DNA from: a marine actinobacterium PHSC20C1 | GTDB taxonomy: Bacteria; Actinomycetota; Actinomycetes; Actinomycetales; Microbacteriaceae | DNA length: 64,000 nt | Assembly (NCBI GenBank): GCA_000153145.1 | Contig: CH672415.1 | Span: 1,240,750 to 1,304,749 of the forward strand | Reading direction: 5' to 3' | Shown: piece by piece, positions 35,974-46,000 of the stretch | How the letters are laid out: each line of letters starts with the position of its first letter | Position numbering within the stretch: position 1 is the stretch's first letter | The notes under the pieces: generated by a model | What the model saw: only the letters and a program-made list of their open reading frames with translations | Told to the model about the DNA's origin: nothing | The model's database searches: none | Translations under genes and position numbers: made by a program

Positions 35974-37029
35974 TTAACGGGTTGCGTGCTCGTTATCCAC
36001 TCGCGGAATCTCAAGCCAGATGTCGACGACGTCGTCTTCGAGCGAGTCCTGACCGAGAGCACTCGACTCACCATCGCCAGCGCTGTGGAGCCCGACTACC
36101 GTAATCGCGACATCTGAACCTTCAGGAACCGTGCGCGCGATCACTTTGTCGGCGCTCGTAGACTGAATCGCTAATGCCAAACGGTTGAGGACTCGATCTA
36201 GATCGAAGTCTGAGAGATCATCGATGCCGCCCTCGTCGAGGAGCGTCACGGTAGCACCGCGGCGTCGCGCAATCATTACTTGATCGCGCACGGCGTCGTT
36301 GAGCAACTTACGGCCGCGAATCTCGTCACGAATGGCGCCTTCGAGGTTAAGACACTCGCGGCGCTCCGCCTCCGAAAGGTTTCCGTTGGTGTCTTGAATG
36401 CGCTCAAGCATCGTCAGTGCCATGGAACCAGTTTGCTCAAGTCGGAACTGACGCTCGTGAACGTGCGCGTCCTGAGCTGCCTGCCAGTCTGTGGCTTCCT
36501 GCTCTGCCAAAACGAAACGCTGTGCGTCTTTGGATGCTTTAGCTAGGCCGCTGCTGAGAACGTGAGACACCGCTACCCACGATGCACTGCCAACAATGCC
36601 CAAGCTGAAGAGGCCGGCGGGCCCGACCGGCCCGAGACTGAAGGTGTGGGCGACGAGAAAACCGATTCCGAGCCAGGCGAACGTGTGCCGCCCGCGCGTT
36701 GAGGTAATCGTGAGCAGCGTCCCGCTGGCGGCGACATACCAGGTTGCGTACCCGGTGCCGCCCTCACGAGCAAAGTCGAGTTCGTTGGCGACCAACAGGG
36801 TGATGGCGACAACGGTCGCGAAGTTGAACGTTGCCATCCAAATCGGCATCCGTACCGTACCAAAAGGCAGCAGGCTAACAATCGTCGCGATGCCATACAG
36901 CGCCATCGCGACAATGATCGGCGCCGGTCTGTCCGGGATATCAATCGTGTAGAGAGCCAACAGAATGTGGTACGCCGAGAAAAGCGCGGCCATGCCGACA
37001 ATCAGATAACGCGGTACTCCGATGTTCAC
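35974..37029 (-). CDS. Membrane protein with degenerate histidine-kinase-like C-terminus
   Basis: 351 residues; GTG start overlaps the upstream kinase stop (GTGA). The first 180 residues carry about six membrane helices. A predicted coiled-coil/DHp-like helix pair follows (ALTMLERIQ, LSEAERRECLNLEGAIRDEIRG). The C-terminal 90 residues keep the rough strand/helix order of an ATPase domain but show no N-, G1- or G2-box. ATP binding is unlikely. It is most simply a partner or modulator of the adjoining kinase. I cannot name the family; the call rests on position and overall layout. Confidence 0.65.
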   Translation of the reverse strand: MNIGVPRYLIVGMAALFSAYHILLALYTIDIPDRPAPIIVAMALYGIATIVSLLPFGTVRMPIWMATFNFATVVAITLLVANELDFAREGGTGYATWYVAASGTLLTITSTRGRHTFAWLGIGFLVAHTFSLGPVGPAGLFSLGIVGSASWVAVSHVLSSGLAKASKDAQRFVLAEQEATDWQAAQDAHVHERQFRLEQTGSMALTMLERIQDTNGNLSEAERRECLNLEGAIRDEIRGRKLLNDAVRDQVMIARRRGATVTLLDEGGIDDLSDFDLDRVLNRLALAIQSTSADKVIARTVPEGSDVAITVVGLHSAGDGESSALGQDSLEDDVVDIWLEIPRVDNEHATR

Positions 37030-38297
37030 AGGAGCTCCTCACCGAGTTCGTCTTGACCCAAAATTTCGTCGTTCTCGTTTCCGTGGGGCCACTGGATGCA
37101 GATCTGCGTTCCCGCACCCGGAACTGACGCGATTGCGGTGCGTCCTCCCGCGTTTGCGACACGCTCGACGATCGATACCCGCACGCCAAGCCGTTCGTTG
37201 GGAACGTGATCAAGGTCGAAACCTTGACCGGCATCCGTGACGATAATTTCGATGCCGTTACCTTCAAGCCCGCGTACTTCAACGCTGCGCTCAATGTTGG
37301 GTCCGCCGGCGTGCTGAAGGCTATTGACCATTGCTTGCACCGCGGCCGAATGCACAGCTTCTGCGGCAACCGCGGGAAGCGACCGTGCACCAACGCTTCG
37401 AACTGAGTAGGTGAAATTGGATGCGAGCAATTCAGCTGACGTAACGACTCGCTGCGCAAGCTCTGTTGCCTGCACAGTAGAGATGTCGTCAGGCGAGGTG
37501 GCCGCGGCCTCCTTCAAATGACCAATCGCGTTTCCAGCCATGACCGCTCCGAGGCGCTCTGCTTCTGGCGTGTACGCTCGCGCAGCGGAAATCAGGGTTG
37601 TCAATACGCTGTCGTGCACAATCGAGTCGACGTGAACACGCTCAACTTCAGTGGCGTGCTGTCGAACGGCGTTGCCATAGCGCAGCAATGCTGTCGCTTG
37701 TGCGTTATCAACGTTCGAGGCTGCTTGGCGCAGCATTGTCACAATGACCATGATTGCGCTGCCCAGAATGAGGGCGTAGAACGCCTCGAGAACGGCCAGC
37801 TGCCAGGGAGCGTCGCCACCGACGGGCAGAATTCGCACGATGAGATAGATCAGCGGTGCGGCAAAGAGGTAGATGCTTGCGAGCACGCGACCGAACGCGA
37901 TCGCCGCCATCGCCGTGCCAACGGTAATGAGGTAGTTAAGCCAGTGGATGCCGGCAAACACTTCGACACCGGGAAGCACCGCAAACGGCCAACTCAGCAG
38001 CGCCAAAAAGTAGACAACGGCAAACGTGCCGTGAACTCCTCGAACCCAGCGATTGGAGAAGGAGAGGATCACAGCAATTACGAGTAATCCGAACAGGGCG
38101 GGAACAAAAGTCCACAACCACGCAGGCTGGGCCTCGTCCATCTGGCCAAGTAGCCACGGCACCGTTTGCGCACCGAAAACAAGCCCAATTACCGCGACTG
38201 AACGCGAAATTACCCGTTCAACCTGTTTGCGGCTGATCGGGTTTCGCGGCTGCTTTGCCGATGGCGTTTGACGCGCCGTGGCCAAACTAGTGGCCAT
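37026..38297 (-). CDS. Sensor histidine kinase (NarL/LuxR-system type)
   Basis: 423 residues from the ATG preceded by GGAAGG, overlapping the response-regulator stop by 11 bases. About six membrane helices (residues 25-175) lead to a DHp-like segment with VHDSVLTTLI, where the His is the probable phosphoacceptor. A HATPase domain follows: N-box AVQAMVNSLQHAG, G1 TDAGQGFD and G2 RLGVRVSIVERV. No external sensor domain is seen, so the signal is probably sensed in or near the membrane. It would phosphorylate the LuxR-type regulator encoded upstream. Confidence 0.85.
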   Translation of the reverse strand: MATSLATARQTPSAKQPRNPISRKQVERVISRSVAVIGLVFGAQTVPWLLGQMDEAQPAWLWTFVPALFGLLVIAVILSFSNRWVRGVHGTFAVVYFLALLSWPFAVLPGVEVFAGIHWLNYLITVGTAMAAIAFGRVLASIYLFAAPLIYLIVRILPVGGDAPWQLAVLEAFYALILGSAIMVIVTMLRQAASNVDNAQATALLRYGNAVRQHATEVERVHVDSIVHDSVLTTLISAARAYTPEAERLGAVMAGNAIGHLKEAAATSPDDISTVQATELAQRVVTSAELLASNFTYSVRSVGARSLPAVAAEAVHSAAVQAMVNSLQHAGGPNIERSVEVRGLEGNGIEIIVTDAGQGFDLDHVPNERLGVRVSIVERVANAGGRTAIASVPGAGTQICIQWPHGNENDEILGQDELGEELL

Positions 38298-38997
38298 CGC
38301 CGCCTTCCGAATCCAATCCGGGGAGGATACCGTCTTCGACAGCACGGCGCAGGAGGTCAACCTTGGTTGGGGCTGGTCGACCAACTTCTACATACTTGAC
38401 ACGGATCCGGTCTAGATATTCGCGCGCCGTTGAGTAACCGATTCCGAGCTGCTGCGCGGCGAGTTTGAGGGGAAGACCCGAGGCGTAAAGGTGGAGGATC
38501 TCGCGTTCGCGGCGTCCCAGCTGGGCTTTGGAGAAGTCACGGTCAGCGTCAATTGCCGTTGCCCACTCGAGGTTATTGAGCACTTCGCCTCGCGCTACGG
38601 TTGCTGCCGCTGCCAGAACTGTTTTAGTGGCTGACGACTTGGGAATTACCCCCGCCGCGCCTGCGGCCAGTGCTTCACGGACGCTGGCTACACGATCTGC
38701 GATGCTGTGCACCAGCACTGCGGAGCCTGTGGCTTGAACATTCTTAACATTGTCAGTAACCGTCGACCCGTCACCGAGTGACAGATCGAGTACGACCACG
38801 TCGACCTCACGACCGTTGAGACCTTCTACGAGTTCTTTAACCGTGGCCGCCGCGAGAACAAAGTTGTAGCCCTCATCAATAAAGGCGGCCTTCAGCCCGA
38901 GCCGCACCGACTCGTGGTCGTCGACTACTGCTACGGAAATATTACTTCGCTCGTTTTCGCTGGGCGCTGCGGTCCCGGATGGTTCTGTCTGGGCCAT
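38287..38997 (-). CDS. LuxR/NarL-family response regulator
   Basis: 236 residues from the ATG with AGGAGG eight bases upstream; a longer frame is open but has no ribosome site. The receiver domain has VAVVDDHESVRLGL (acidic pair), VVVLDLSLGDG (phospho-Asp) and GVIPKSSA (conserved Lys). The C-terminal HTH contains LGRREREILHLYASGLPLKLAAQQLGIGYSTAREYLDRIR. The recognition-helix turn is STAREYLDRI, slightly unlike the usual STVKxHL. It starts the three-gene regulatory cluster; its target genes are unknown. Confidence 0.88.
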   Translation of the reverse strand: MAQTEPSGTAAPSENERSNISVAVVDDHESVRLGLKAAFIDEGYNFVLAAATVKELVEGLNGREVDVVVLDLSLGDGSTVTDNVKNVQATGSAVLVHSIADRVASVREALAAGAAGVIPKSSATKTVLAAAATVARGEVLNNLEWATAIDADRDFSKAQLGRREREILHLYASGLPLKLAAQQLGIGYSTAREYLDRIRVKYVEVGRPAPTKVDLLRRAVEDGILPGLDSEGGDGH

Positions 38998-39077
38998 GTG
39001 GCGTCCTCCTGAGTATCTGCCCCCATCGTAGTCACGAAAGAGCGCAAACATGGGGGTTAGCTATCCAACACGCCTGC

Positions 39078-40310
39078 TTAGTTGCGCGTAAAAGTTCCCA
39101 CAGCCTCAACGTGATGCGTATGCGGAAAGAGGTCAAAAGCCCGGACTTTCGCCAGCGTGTAGCCGCGATTTGTGAAGAAAGCGACATCTCGCGCGAAGGC
39201 GACAGGGTCGCACGCAACATAGACCACTTGAGCAGGCCGCGCCGCGGTCAGCAACTCGACGACCTCTCGTCCTGCGCCCGAGCGTGGTGGATCAAGCACA
39301 ATCGTCGAGCGCTCGAGGCGTGATCGCTCTGCTGCGCTCGCATTCTTGAGTAGCTCACGAAGCCAGCGATCGACGCGTCCCGTCTCAGCGTGGGCGCCGA
39401 GCCACTCCGAGAGATTCTTAGCGGCGTGATCCGTCGCAATCGCGTCTGACTCAACCGAGGTGATCTTGGTCGAAGGGCCGAACTTATCGCCGACTGCCGC
39501 AGCAAACAGGCCGACGCCACCGTAGAGATCCAAATTGGATGCCGCGGGGTCGAACAGCTCGGGGTCGATCGCGTCTTGAACTGCTGCCGTCAGAACTTCG
39601 GCTGCCCCATGGTGCACTTGCCAGAACCCGGAGTCGAGCAGGGTGAATTCGCGCTCTCCCACAGTTTCGGTGATGACCTGTGGCTTCTGCTTTCCCATGA
39701 TGAGGCGCACACCGCCGCTGCTGGGGTTAAGGATGTCGACGCGGTCGAAGCCAGCAAAGTTTTCGCTGAGCGGCGCTCCTGCGGAGAGTTCAGGGGTTGC
39801 CAGGGGCAAATCGGCGACAGGGATCACACGGTGGGAGCGAGCCGCGAACGGGCCGACGTTTCCTGCTTCGTCTACGTGCAGGCTGACGCGAGTTCGCCAT
39901 CCGAGTCCGTTGCGTTCGTCATCGCCTGGCACTGCTTCAACTTCGGGGGCCAGTGTGAGTTGTGCCATGCGTTCGAGCGATTCGCCGAGAATCTGTGCCT
40001 TGAGTGTGCGTTGGTGGTTGAGGTCTATGTGTCCGAACTCCGCTCCGCCAGCGCGATCGTCGGGATCGCGCTCGACGCTCGCGGCTGACCAGACGTGCTC
40101 GCGGCGATGTTCGCTTGCTGTGACAACTGTGACCGTTTCGGCCCGCCAGAATGACTTCTTTTTGTCGTCAGTGATTCGCACGAGTACGCGTTCGCCCGGG
40201 ATGGCGTCAGAAACGAAAACGACACGACCATCATGACGAGCAACGCTGACACCCCCGTGTGCAATGTTGGTAACGTCTACTTCGATCATTCTGCCAAGCC
40301 ATTCACCCAT
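39078..40310 (-). CDS. TrmA/RlmD-like class I RNA (uracil-5) methyltransferase
   Basis: 410 residues from the ATG of MGEWLGRMIEVDV; an inner ATG at IEVDVTNIAHGG is an alternative. An N-terminal TRAM domain (IAHGGVSVARHDGRVVFVSDAIPGE) precedes the catalytic domain. SAM site LDLYGGVGLFAAAVGD, then VLDPPRSGAG and YVACDPVAFARDVAFF, where the Cys is the expected nucleophile. The four cysteines that bind an iron-sulphur cluster in RlmD/RumA are absent (GGAEFGHIDLNHQ lacks them). It probably methylates a uridine in tRNA or rRNA. It is divergent from maf, the two starts being only 20 bases apart. Confidence 0.85.
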   Translation of the reverse strand: MGEWLGRMIEVDVTNIAHGGVSVARHDGRVVFVSDAIPGERVLVRITDDKKKSFWRAETVTVVTASEHRREHVWSAASVERDPDDRAGGAEFGHIDLNHQRTLKAQILGESLERMAQLTLAPEVEAVPGDDERNGLGWRTRVSLHVDEAGNVGPFAARSHRVIPVADLPLATPELSAGAPLSENFAGFDRVDILNPSSGGVRLIMGKQKPQVITETVGEREFTLLDSGFWQVHHGAAEVLTAAVQDAIDPELFDPAASNLDLYGGVGLFAAAVGDKFGPSTKITSVESDAIATDHAAKNLSEWLGAHAETGRVDRWLRELLKNASAAERSRLERSTIVLDPPRSGAGREVVELLTAARPAQVVYVACDPVAFARDVAFFTNRGYTLAKVRAFDLFPHTHHVEAVGTFTRN

Positions 40311-40330
40311 CCCTAAAGCATAGGAGCCTT

Positions 40331-40975
40331 GTGCGCCTTTATCTTGCGTCCACTTCGCCTGCCCGTCTCGCGACTTTGCGAGCAGCCGGTGTCGATCCGG
40401 TGCTTTTAGCGTCTGGTGTGGATGAAGATGCTGTCGCGGCGGCAGCACCGGGGCCTCTCGATGGCCCCGCGCTTGTTGAGTTACTGGCTCGCGCTAAGGC
40501 AGAAGCGGTCGTTGGTTCGCGAATCAACAACGAACCCATCGATGGCTTCATTTTGGGTGGCGATTCTGCCTTTGAATTGGATGGCGAATTATTTGGAAAG
40601 CCTCACGAGCCGGAGATTGCGCGTCGGCGTTGGCATGCGCAGCGAGGTCGCACGGGTGTTTTGCACTCTGGCCACTGGCTCATTGATCACCGCGGCGGGC
40701 AGTTGCGCGGCGCAACAGGTGCGGTGTCGAGTGCGAGTGTGACGTTTGCTTCAAACATCACTGATGCCGAAATAGATGCCTACGTAGCGACAGGTGAACC
40801 GCTCAAAGTTGCGGGTTCATTCACGATCGACAGCCTCGGTGCGGCCTTCATTGAGCGAATTGAGGGAGACCCACACGCAGTCGTGGGACTTTCTGTCTCT
40901 CTCGTGCGCCAACTGATGCGTGAGTTAGATGCCGAGTGGACTGATCTCTGGAACATCGAAAGACCCACTCTGTAG
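40331..40975 (+). CDS. maf: Maf-family nucleoside triphosphate pyrophosphatase
   Basis: 214 residues, GTG start after TAGGAG. LYLASTSPARLATLRAAGV is the phosphate-binding N-terminus, GFILGGDSAFELDGELFGKP carries the catalytic Asp, and GSFTIDSLGAAFIERIEGDPHAVVGLSV closes the fold. It hydrolyses non-canonical NTPs or dTTP/UTP to monophosphates. It is followed by the carboxylase alpha subunit, as in mycobacteria. Confidence 0.92.
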   Translation: MRLYLASTSPARLATLRAAGVDPVLLASGVDEDAVAAAAPGPLDGPALVELLARAKAEAVVGSRINNEPIDGFILGGDSAFELDGELFGKPHEPEIARRRWHAQRGRTGVLHSGHWLIDHRGGQLRGATGAVSSASVTFASNITDAEIDAYVATGEPLKVAGSFTIDSLGAAFIERIEGDPHAVVGLSVSLVRQLMRELDAEWTDLWNIERPTL

Positions 40976-41053
40976 GCATTCACAGTGCTTGCCCCATATT
41001 TTTGTGCGCTTTACCCCAAGGCTTCGGCCGCAACCACAATAAGCTAGGTCACT

Positions 41054-42808
41054 ATGGCTCGTATTACGAAGGTACTCATCGCCAACCGCGGAGAGATCGC
41101 CGTTCGCGTTATCCGCGCGGCGAAAGACAGCGGCATCGGTTCTGTGGCGGTCTACGCCGACCAGGATCGGGATGCTCGACACGTCAAGCTCGCCGACGAG
41201 GCGTATGCCCTCGACGGATCAACGAGTGCTGAGACGTACCTCGTTATCGACAAAATTTTGTCGATCGCTCGCCGCTCCGGCGCCGACGCGATTCATCCCG
41301 GTTATGGGTTCTTGGCCGAAAATGCCGAGTTCGCTCGCGCGGTTATCGACGCCGGCATCATCTGGATTGGCCCATCGCCTGACGCCATCGAAAAGCTTGG
41401 CGACAAGGTTTCAGCACGCCACATTGCCGAAAAAGTGGGTGCCCCTTTGGCTCCGGGAACGCTAAACCCGGTCACTGGCGCTGCAGAAGTGCTCGATTTC
41501 GTAGATCTGCACGGCCTTCCCGTTGCGATCAAGGCAGCCTTCGGTGGCGGTGGACGCGGACTCAAGGTCGCGCGCACTCGCGAAGAAATCCCTGAACTCT
41601 TTGATTCCGCCACTCGCGAAGCTGTCGCTGCATTCGGTCGCGGCGAGTGTTTCGTCGAGAAGTACCTCGACCAGCCTCGCCACGTTGAGACTCAGTGTCT
41701 TGCGGATGCCCACGGCAACGTCGTCGTGATCTCCACTCGCGACTGCTCGCTGCAGCGTCGCCACCAGAAGCTTGTCGAAGAAGCTCCCGCCCCATTCCTC
41801 AGTGACGAGCAAAACAGGGCCCTCTACGAGTCATCGAAGGCGATTCTGCGCGAAGTCGGCTATCTCGGCGCTGGAACCTGTGAGTTCTTGGTTGCCAAGG
41901 ACGGAACGATATCCTTCCTCGAGGTCAACACTCGACTGCAGGTAGAGCACCCCGTCTCTGAAGAAGTGACTGGCATCGACCTCGTTCGCGAGCAGTTCCG
42001 AATCGCCGAGGGTGGGGTTCTCGACTACGACGACCCCGTTCCCCGTGGCCACTCGTTTGAGTTCCGAATTAATGGTGAGGATGCTGGCCTCAACTTCATG
42101 CCGTCGCCCGGACCTGTGCACGTACTGCGAATGCCAGGCGGCCCCGGTATTCGTGTTGATAGTGGCGTGACGACTGGCGACGAGATTAGCGGAGCTTTCG
42201 ACTCGCTCTTGGCGAAGCTCATCGTCACTGGTTCAAGCCGCGAAGACGCCCTCGAGCGTTCGCGTCGTGCTCTCGACGAATTCGAGGTTGCCGGGCTCCC
42301 GACGGTGCTACCGTTCCATCGCAAGATCGTTCGAGATCCTGCCTTTACGAGCAGCCCGTTCACGATCTACACCCGCTGGATTGAAACCGAGTTCGATAAC
42401 GACATCGAACCCTGGACTGGCTCCCTCGGCGAGCCGACGGTTGCTGCAGCGCGTCACAGTGTTGTTGTCGAGGTCGGCGGCAAGCGTGTCGAAGTGAATC
42501 TCCCGTCGAAGCTTGTTCCCAGCACGTCAACCGGCGCCACACTCTCGGCAGCGCCCAAGCGTCGCACCGCTTCGGCCGTCAACACGATTACTGGAGACTC
42601 AGTAAAGGCTCCGATGCAAGCGACGATCGTGAAGGTCGCTGTCGCTGAGGGCGACAAGGTCGTCAAGGGCGACCTTATTCTCGTGCTTGAGGCAATGAAG
42701 ATGGAACAGCCACTCGTCGCGCACAAAGACGGCATCGTTGCATCGATGAACGCGAGCGTCGGGTTGACGGTGTCTTCTGGTCATCTTCTTCTCAACATCG
42801 CAGACTAG
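41054..42808 (+). CDS. accA3: Acyl-CoA carboxylase alpha subunit: biotin carboxylase with BCCP
   Basis: 584 residues. Biotin carboxylase core begins [23 protein letters not shown]-grasp loop [14 protein letters not shown]; active site [20 protein letters not shown]. After residue ~455 a linker leads to a C-terminal biotinyl domain with EAMKMEQPL, whose Lys is biotinylated. It carboxylates biotin and serves one or more beta subunits, here presumably the accD5 product. birA in the same window supplies the biotin. The alpha gene is parted from beta/epsilon by the regulatory cluster, the methyltransferase and maf. Confidence 0.95.
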   Translation: MARITKVLIANRGEIAVRVIRAAKDSGIGSVAVYADQDRDARHVKLADEAYALDGSTSAETYLVIDKILSIARRSGADAIHPGYGFLAENAEFARAVIDAGIIWIGPSPDAIEKLGDKVSARHIAEKVGAPLAPGTLNPVTGAAEVLDFVDLHGLPVAIKAAFGGGGRGLKVARTREEIPELFDSATREAVAAFGRGECFVEKYLDQPRHVETQCLADAHGNVVVISTRDCSLQRRHQKLVEEAPAPFLSDEQNRALYESSKAILREVGYLGAGTCEFLVAKDGTISFLEVNTRLQVEHPVSEEVTGIDLVREQFRIAEGGVLDYDDPVPRGHSFEFRINGEDAGLNFMPSPGPVHVLRMPGGPGIRVDSGVTTGDEISGAFDSLLAKLIVTGSSREDALERSRRALDEFEVAGLPTVLPFHRKIVRDPAFTSSPFTIYTRWIETEFDNDIEPWTGSLGEPTVAAARHSVVVEVGGKRVEVNLPSKLVPSTSTGATLSAAPKRRTASAVNTITGDSVKAPMQATIVKVAVAEGDKVVKGDLILVLEAMKMEQPLVAHKDGIVASMNASVGLTVSSGHLLLNIAD

Positions 42809-42826
42809 TTCCACGACCAGTGCAGG

Positions 42827-42855
42827 GGCCTCGCCAGAGGCCGATGAGCGTTTTT
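42827..42855 (+). terminator. Candidate terminator after accA3
   Basis: GGCCTC-GCCA-GAGGCC forms a 6-bp stem with a four-base loop, and a TTTTT run begins eight bases after it. It lies 18 bases past the carboxylase stop. The gap between stem and T-run is longer than in classical terminators, so strength is uncertain. Confidence 0.5.
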
Positions 42856-42995
42856 CAGTTCGCTCGGCGCGCACGAAAAATCTCGGCTAAATAGTCCCCC
42901 AAAATGGTGCTTCCTAAAAAGTGAGCATTACTGGTACCCTGACAAAATCGGCCAGTCAGCCGACGATGACGCCCGCAAGAAGCGACATGTAGCCC

Positions 42996-43018
42996 GGGGG
43001 ACGCTTCACCGTCCACCC
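42996..43018 (+). promoter_or_regulatory. Hairpin in the leader of the subtilisin gene
   Basis: GGG-GGACG and CGTCC-A-CCC form a stem with one bulged base, ending 7 bases before the protease ATG. No good ribosome site is found; the stem occupies the place where it should be. It could limit translation, or the true start may differ. Confidence 0.35.
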
Positions 43019-43025
43019 TCACCAG

Positions 43026-46000
43026 ATGCGGTTAACAATGCGCCGTCGCCTCGCTTCACTGAGCCTTGTGCTCGCCATCACGCTCACAGTATCCGCCACC
43101 CCCCTTGCCGCTATCGCAGCACCGGGTGCACCGCCGCCTCCACCAAAGGGCGCTGGTGTCGAGCACCCCGAGGGCGACGCTCTTGGCCTTATCGTGCGCT
43201 ACGCCCCAGGGGTAAACCCCACGGTTAACGGAGATGTTGCTGGCGCCGCAGGCGTCTCAGTGCAGCTGAACACTGGTGACAACCTCGGTCGCGGGCTGCA
43301 CACTGTTGAGTTCGAACAAATTCTGGGAGCGGACGCTGCGCTCGAGGCCGCCACACAGCTGGCCAAATCCCCGCTCGTGCTCAAGGCCTACCCCGATTAC
43401 GTATATCGGCAAAGCGAGACGATCCAGACAATGGATGCCGAGGTGCTTCCGCCCTCGGTCGTAACAACGCAGACCTCAACGACGTGGGGTTTGGGGCGAA
43501 TCGATCAGACCTCAGCCTCCCTCGACTACCGCTACATTTACGACACTACGGGCGAGAGCGTAACGGCGTACATCGTCGATTCGGGCATCCGTACCACCCA
43601 CAAGCAGTTCTCTGGGCGCCTCGAGGCCGGCTATCACCTGCCGCGGTTCGCGAGCTCGAGCGACTGTAACGGTCACGGCACACACGTGGCCGGCACGGTC
43701 GGCGGCACCACCTACGGCGTCGCAAAGAAGGCAGTCCTGGTACCCGTTCGCGTGTTTGGTTGCACCGGCAGCGTTCAAGATTCGCCGACTACGAGTGACC
43801 TTCTTGGCGCGCTTGACTGGGTCATCGCTGACCACGCGGCTGGTGAACCTGCCGTAGTAAACATGAGCCTTGGCGGACCGGTCGACAACCTGTTAGACGC
43901 TAAAGTGCAGGCTGTCATCAACGACGGCATAACAGTGGTCGTAGCCTCAGGCAATGAGGGAGCATATAGCTGCGACTCCAGCCCGGCCAGAGTCCCCAAC
44001 GCAATTACAGTTAACGCCTCGACCAAGCAAAACACCGATGCTTCCTACTCAAACGTCGGTGACTGCTCTGACCTTTACGCTCCCGGCAGCGATGTCACGT
44101 CTGCCGACTCCGATAGTGACACCGACACGGCGACCTTTAGCGGCACCTCGATGGCCTCTCCCCACGTTGCGGGCGTCGCTGCGCGAATCCTTAGTCACTA
44201 CCCGACGCTCACTCCCGCAGAGGTGACAGCGAAGATCTTGAACGAGGCAACGTTCTTCGACCCTGGTCTCAACGACGACATCGCCTACTACTGCAGCTTC
44301 TATCCGTCTTCCGAAGTCTGCTTCTGGGGACAGGATCCGGAGAAGATCCTCTTCGCCTCGCGACTGCCAGTGTTTTCGCCAGCGCCGACTCCAACGATCA
44401 CCGGCTCCGCCATCGGCTTTTCAACACTCACTGCCGCGCCGGGATCGTGGACCCAGACCTCGTCCGACCCTGATCTCAGCTACCAGTGGAAGCGCTCGGG
44501 CACGGCGATCGCCGGTGCTGTAGGCCTCGAGTACACCCTGACGCCTGCCGATGTCGGCAAGACTATTTCGATCACTGTGACCGCGAACGCCCAAGGTTTC
44601 TCGACACTGTCGAAGACGAGCACATCAACAGCCACAGTTACGAAGCCGGCTCTCACACAGCCACAAACCTTCGGCGTCGTCGCCCGCCCGGGATCAGTTG
44701 ATCTCAGCTGGACCGAGCCTGCATCGTTTGGCGGCACAATCAGCGACTACGTGATCCAATATCGCCCAACATCGACCAGCACGTACACGACCTATAACGA
44801 CGGGGTCTCGGCTGACCTCACCGCTACTCTTGCCGGACTAAAGTTTGGCAGCTCGTACTACGTCAAGGTCGCTGCCAAAACTGAATTCGGCACAGGCACG
44901 AGCACGAGTCCAGTGCTCGTGAAGACTCTCACCGGCCGACCGTCTGCACCAACCGGCCTGCTAGCCACTGCGGCGCCTCGCAGCGTTTCGCTCGACTGGC
45001 TCACGCCGTCCACTAGCAACGGGGGCACGATCAGTGACTACACCGTGCGCTATCGCCTCTCGGGAACCACAACCTGGAAGACCTTCACCGACGGTGTCAG
45101 TACTGACACGACAGCGACCGTCACGGGTCTCTCGGGCAGCCGCAAATATGAGTTTGCCGTGTCCGCAAAGACCCAGTTCGGTTCGGGCTCCTCGGCAACA
45201 GTCGCACGTTCGACGCCTTCGGGGGTTGCTTCAGCACCGACCGGGCTCGTGGGTACTCCATCGCTCACGAGCATGGAGCTGACGTGGAACTCCCCCAGCA
45301 CAACAAACGGTGGCGGCAGCGTAACTGACTACAGCATCCGCTACCGCACCAAGGGAACAACCACGTGGACCACGGTGGTCGACGGAGTCAGCACCTCGAC
45401 AAACCACACGATCTCCGGACTGACAAGAAACAAGTCATACGAATTCGCCATTGCAGCCAAAACCGTCTTCGGAACCGGCTCCTCCGCAGTCCTCGCGAAG
45501 TCAACCCAGAGCGGTATCGCCTCAGCACCCAAGAGCCTCACCGCAACTCGCGCCGCCACAACGCTGTCACTCAACTGGACAGCACCAAGCACGACCAACG
45601 GCGGCACCATCACCGACTACATCGTGCGCTATCGCGTCGCCGGAACCACCACCTGGAAAACCTTCGCAGACGGTGTCAGCACCGACACGACAGCAACAAT
45701 CACGGGACTAACCCGCAGCCGGTCATACGACGTCAACGTCTACGCCCGCACCCTCGCAGGCACAACAGCACTCTCCGGCTCAAGCACAACACTGCGCACC
45801 TCGACGCCTTCGGGGGTTGCTTCAGCACCGACCGGGCTCGTGGGTACTCCATCGCTCACGAGCATGGAGCTGACGTGGAACTCCCCCAGCACAACAAACG
45901 GTGGCGGCAGCGTAACTGACTACAGCATCCGCTACCGCACCAAGGGAACAACCACGTGGACCACGGTGGTCGACGGAGTCAGCACCTCGACAAACCACAC

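Noticed and set aside
35754-42904. AGTCCCCCAAA repeated at 35754 and 42893, taken as possible attachment sites
   Set aside because: An 11-base match is expected many times by chance in 64 kb. The enclosed genes are housekeeping or regulatory, and no integrase is present.
42890-43025. Cyclic-di-AMP (ydaO) riboswitch before the secreted protease
   Set aside because: Such riboswitches often precede actinobacterial wall hydrolases, but the conserved segments are not found here.
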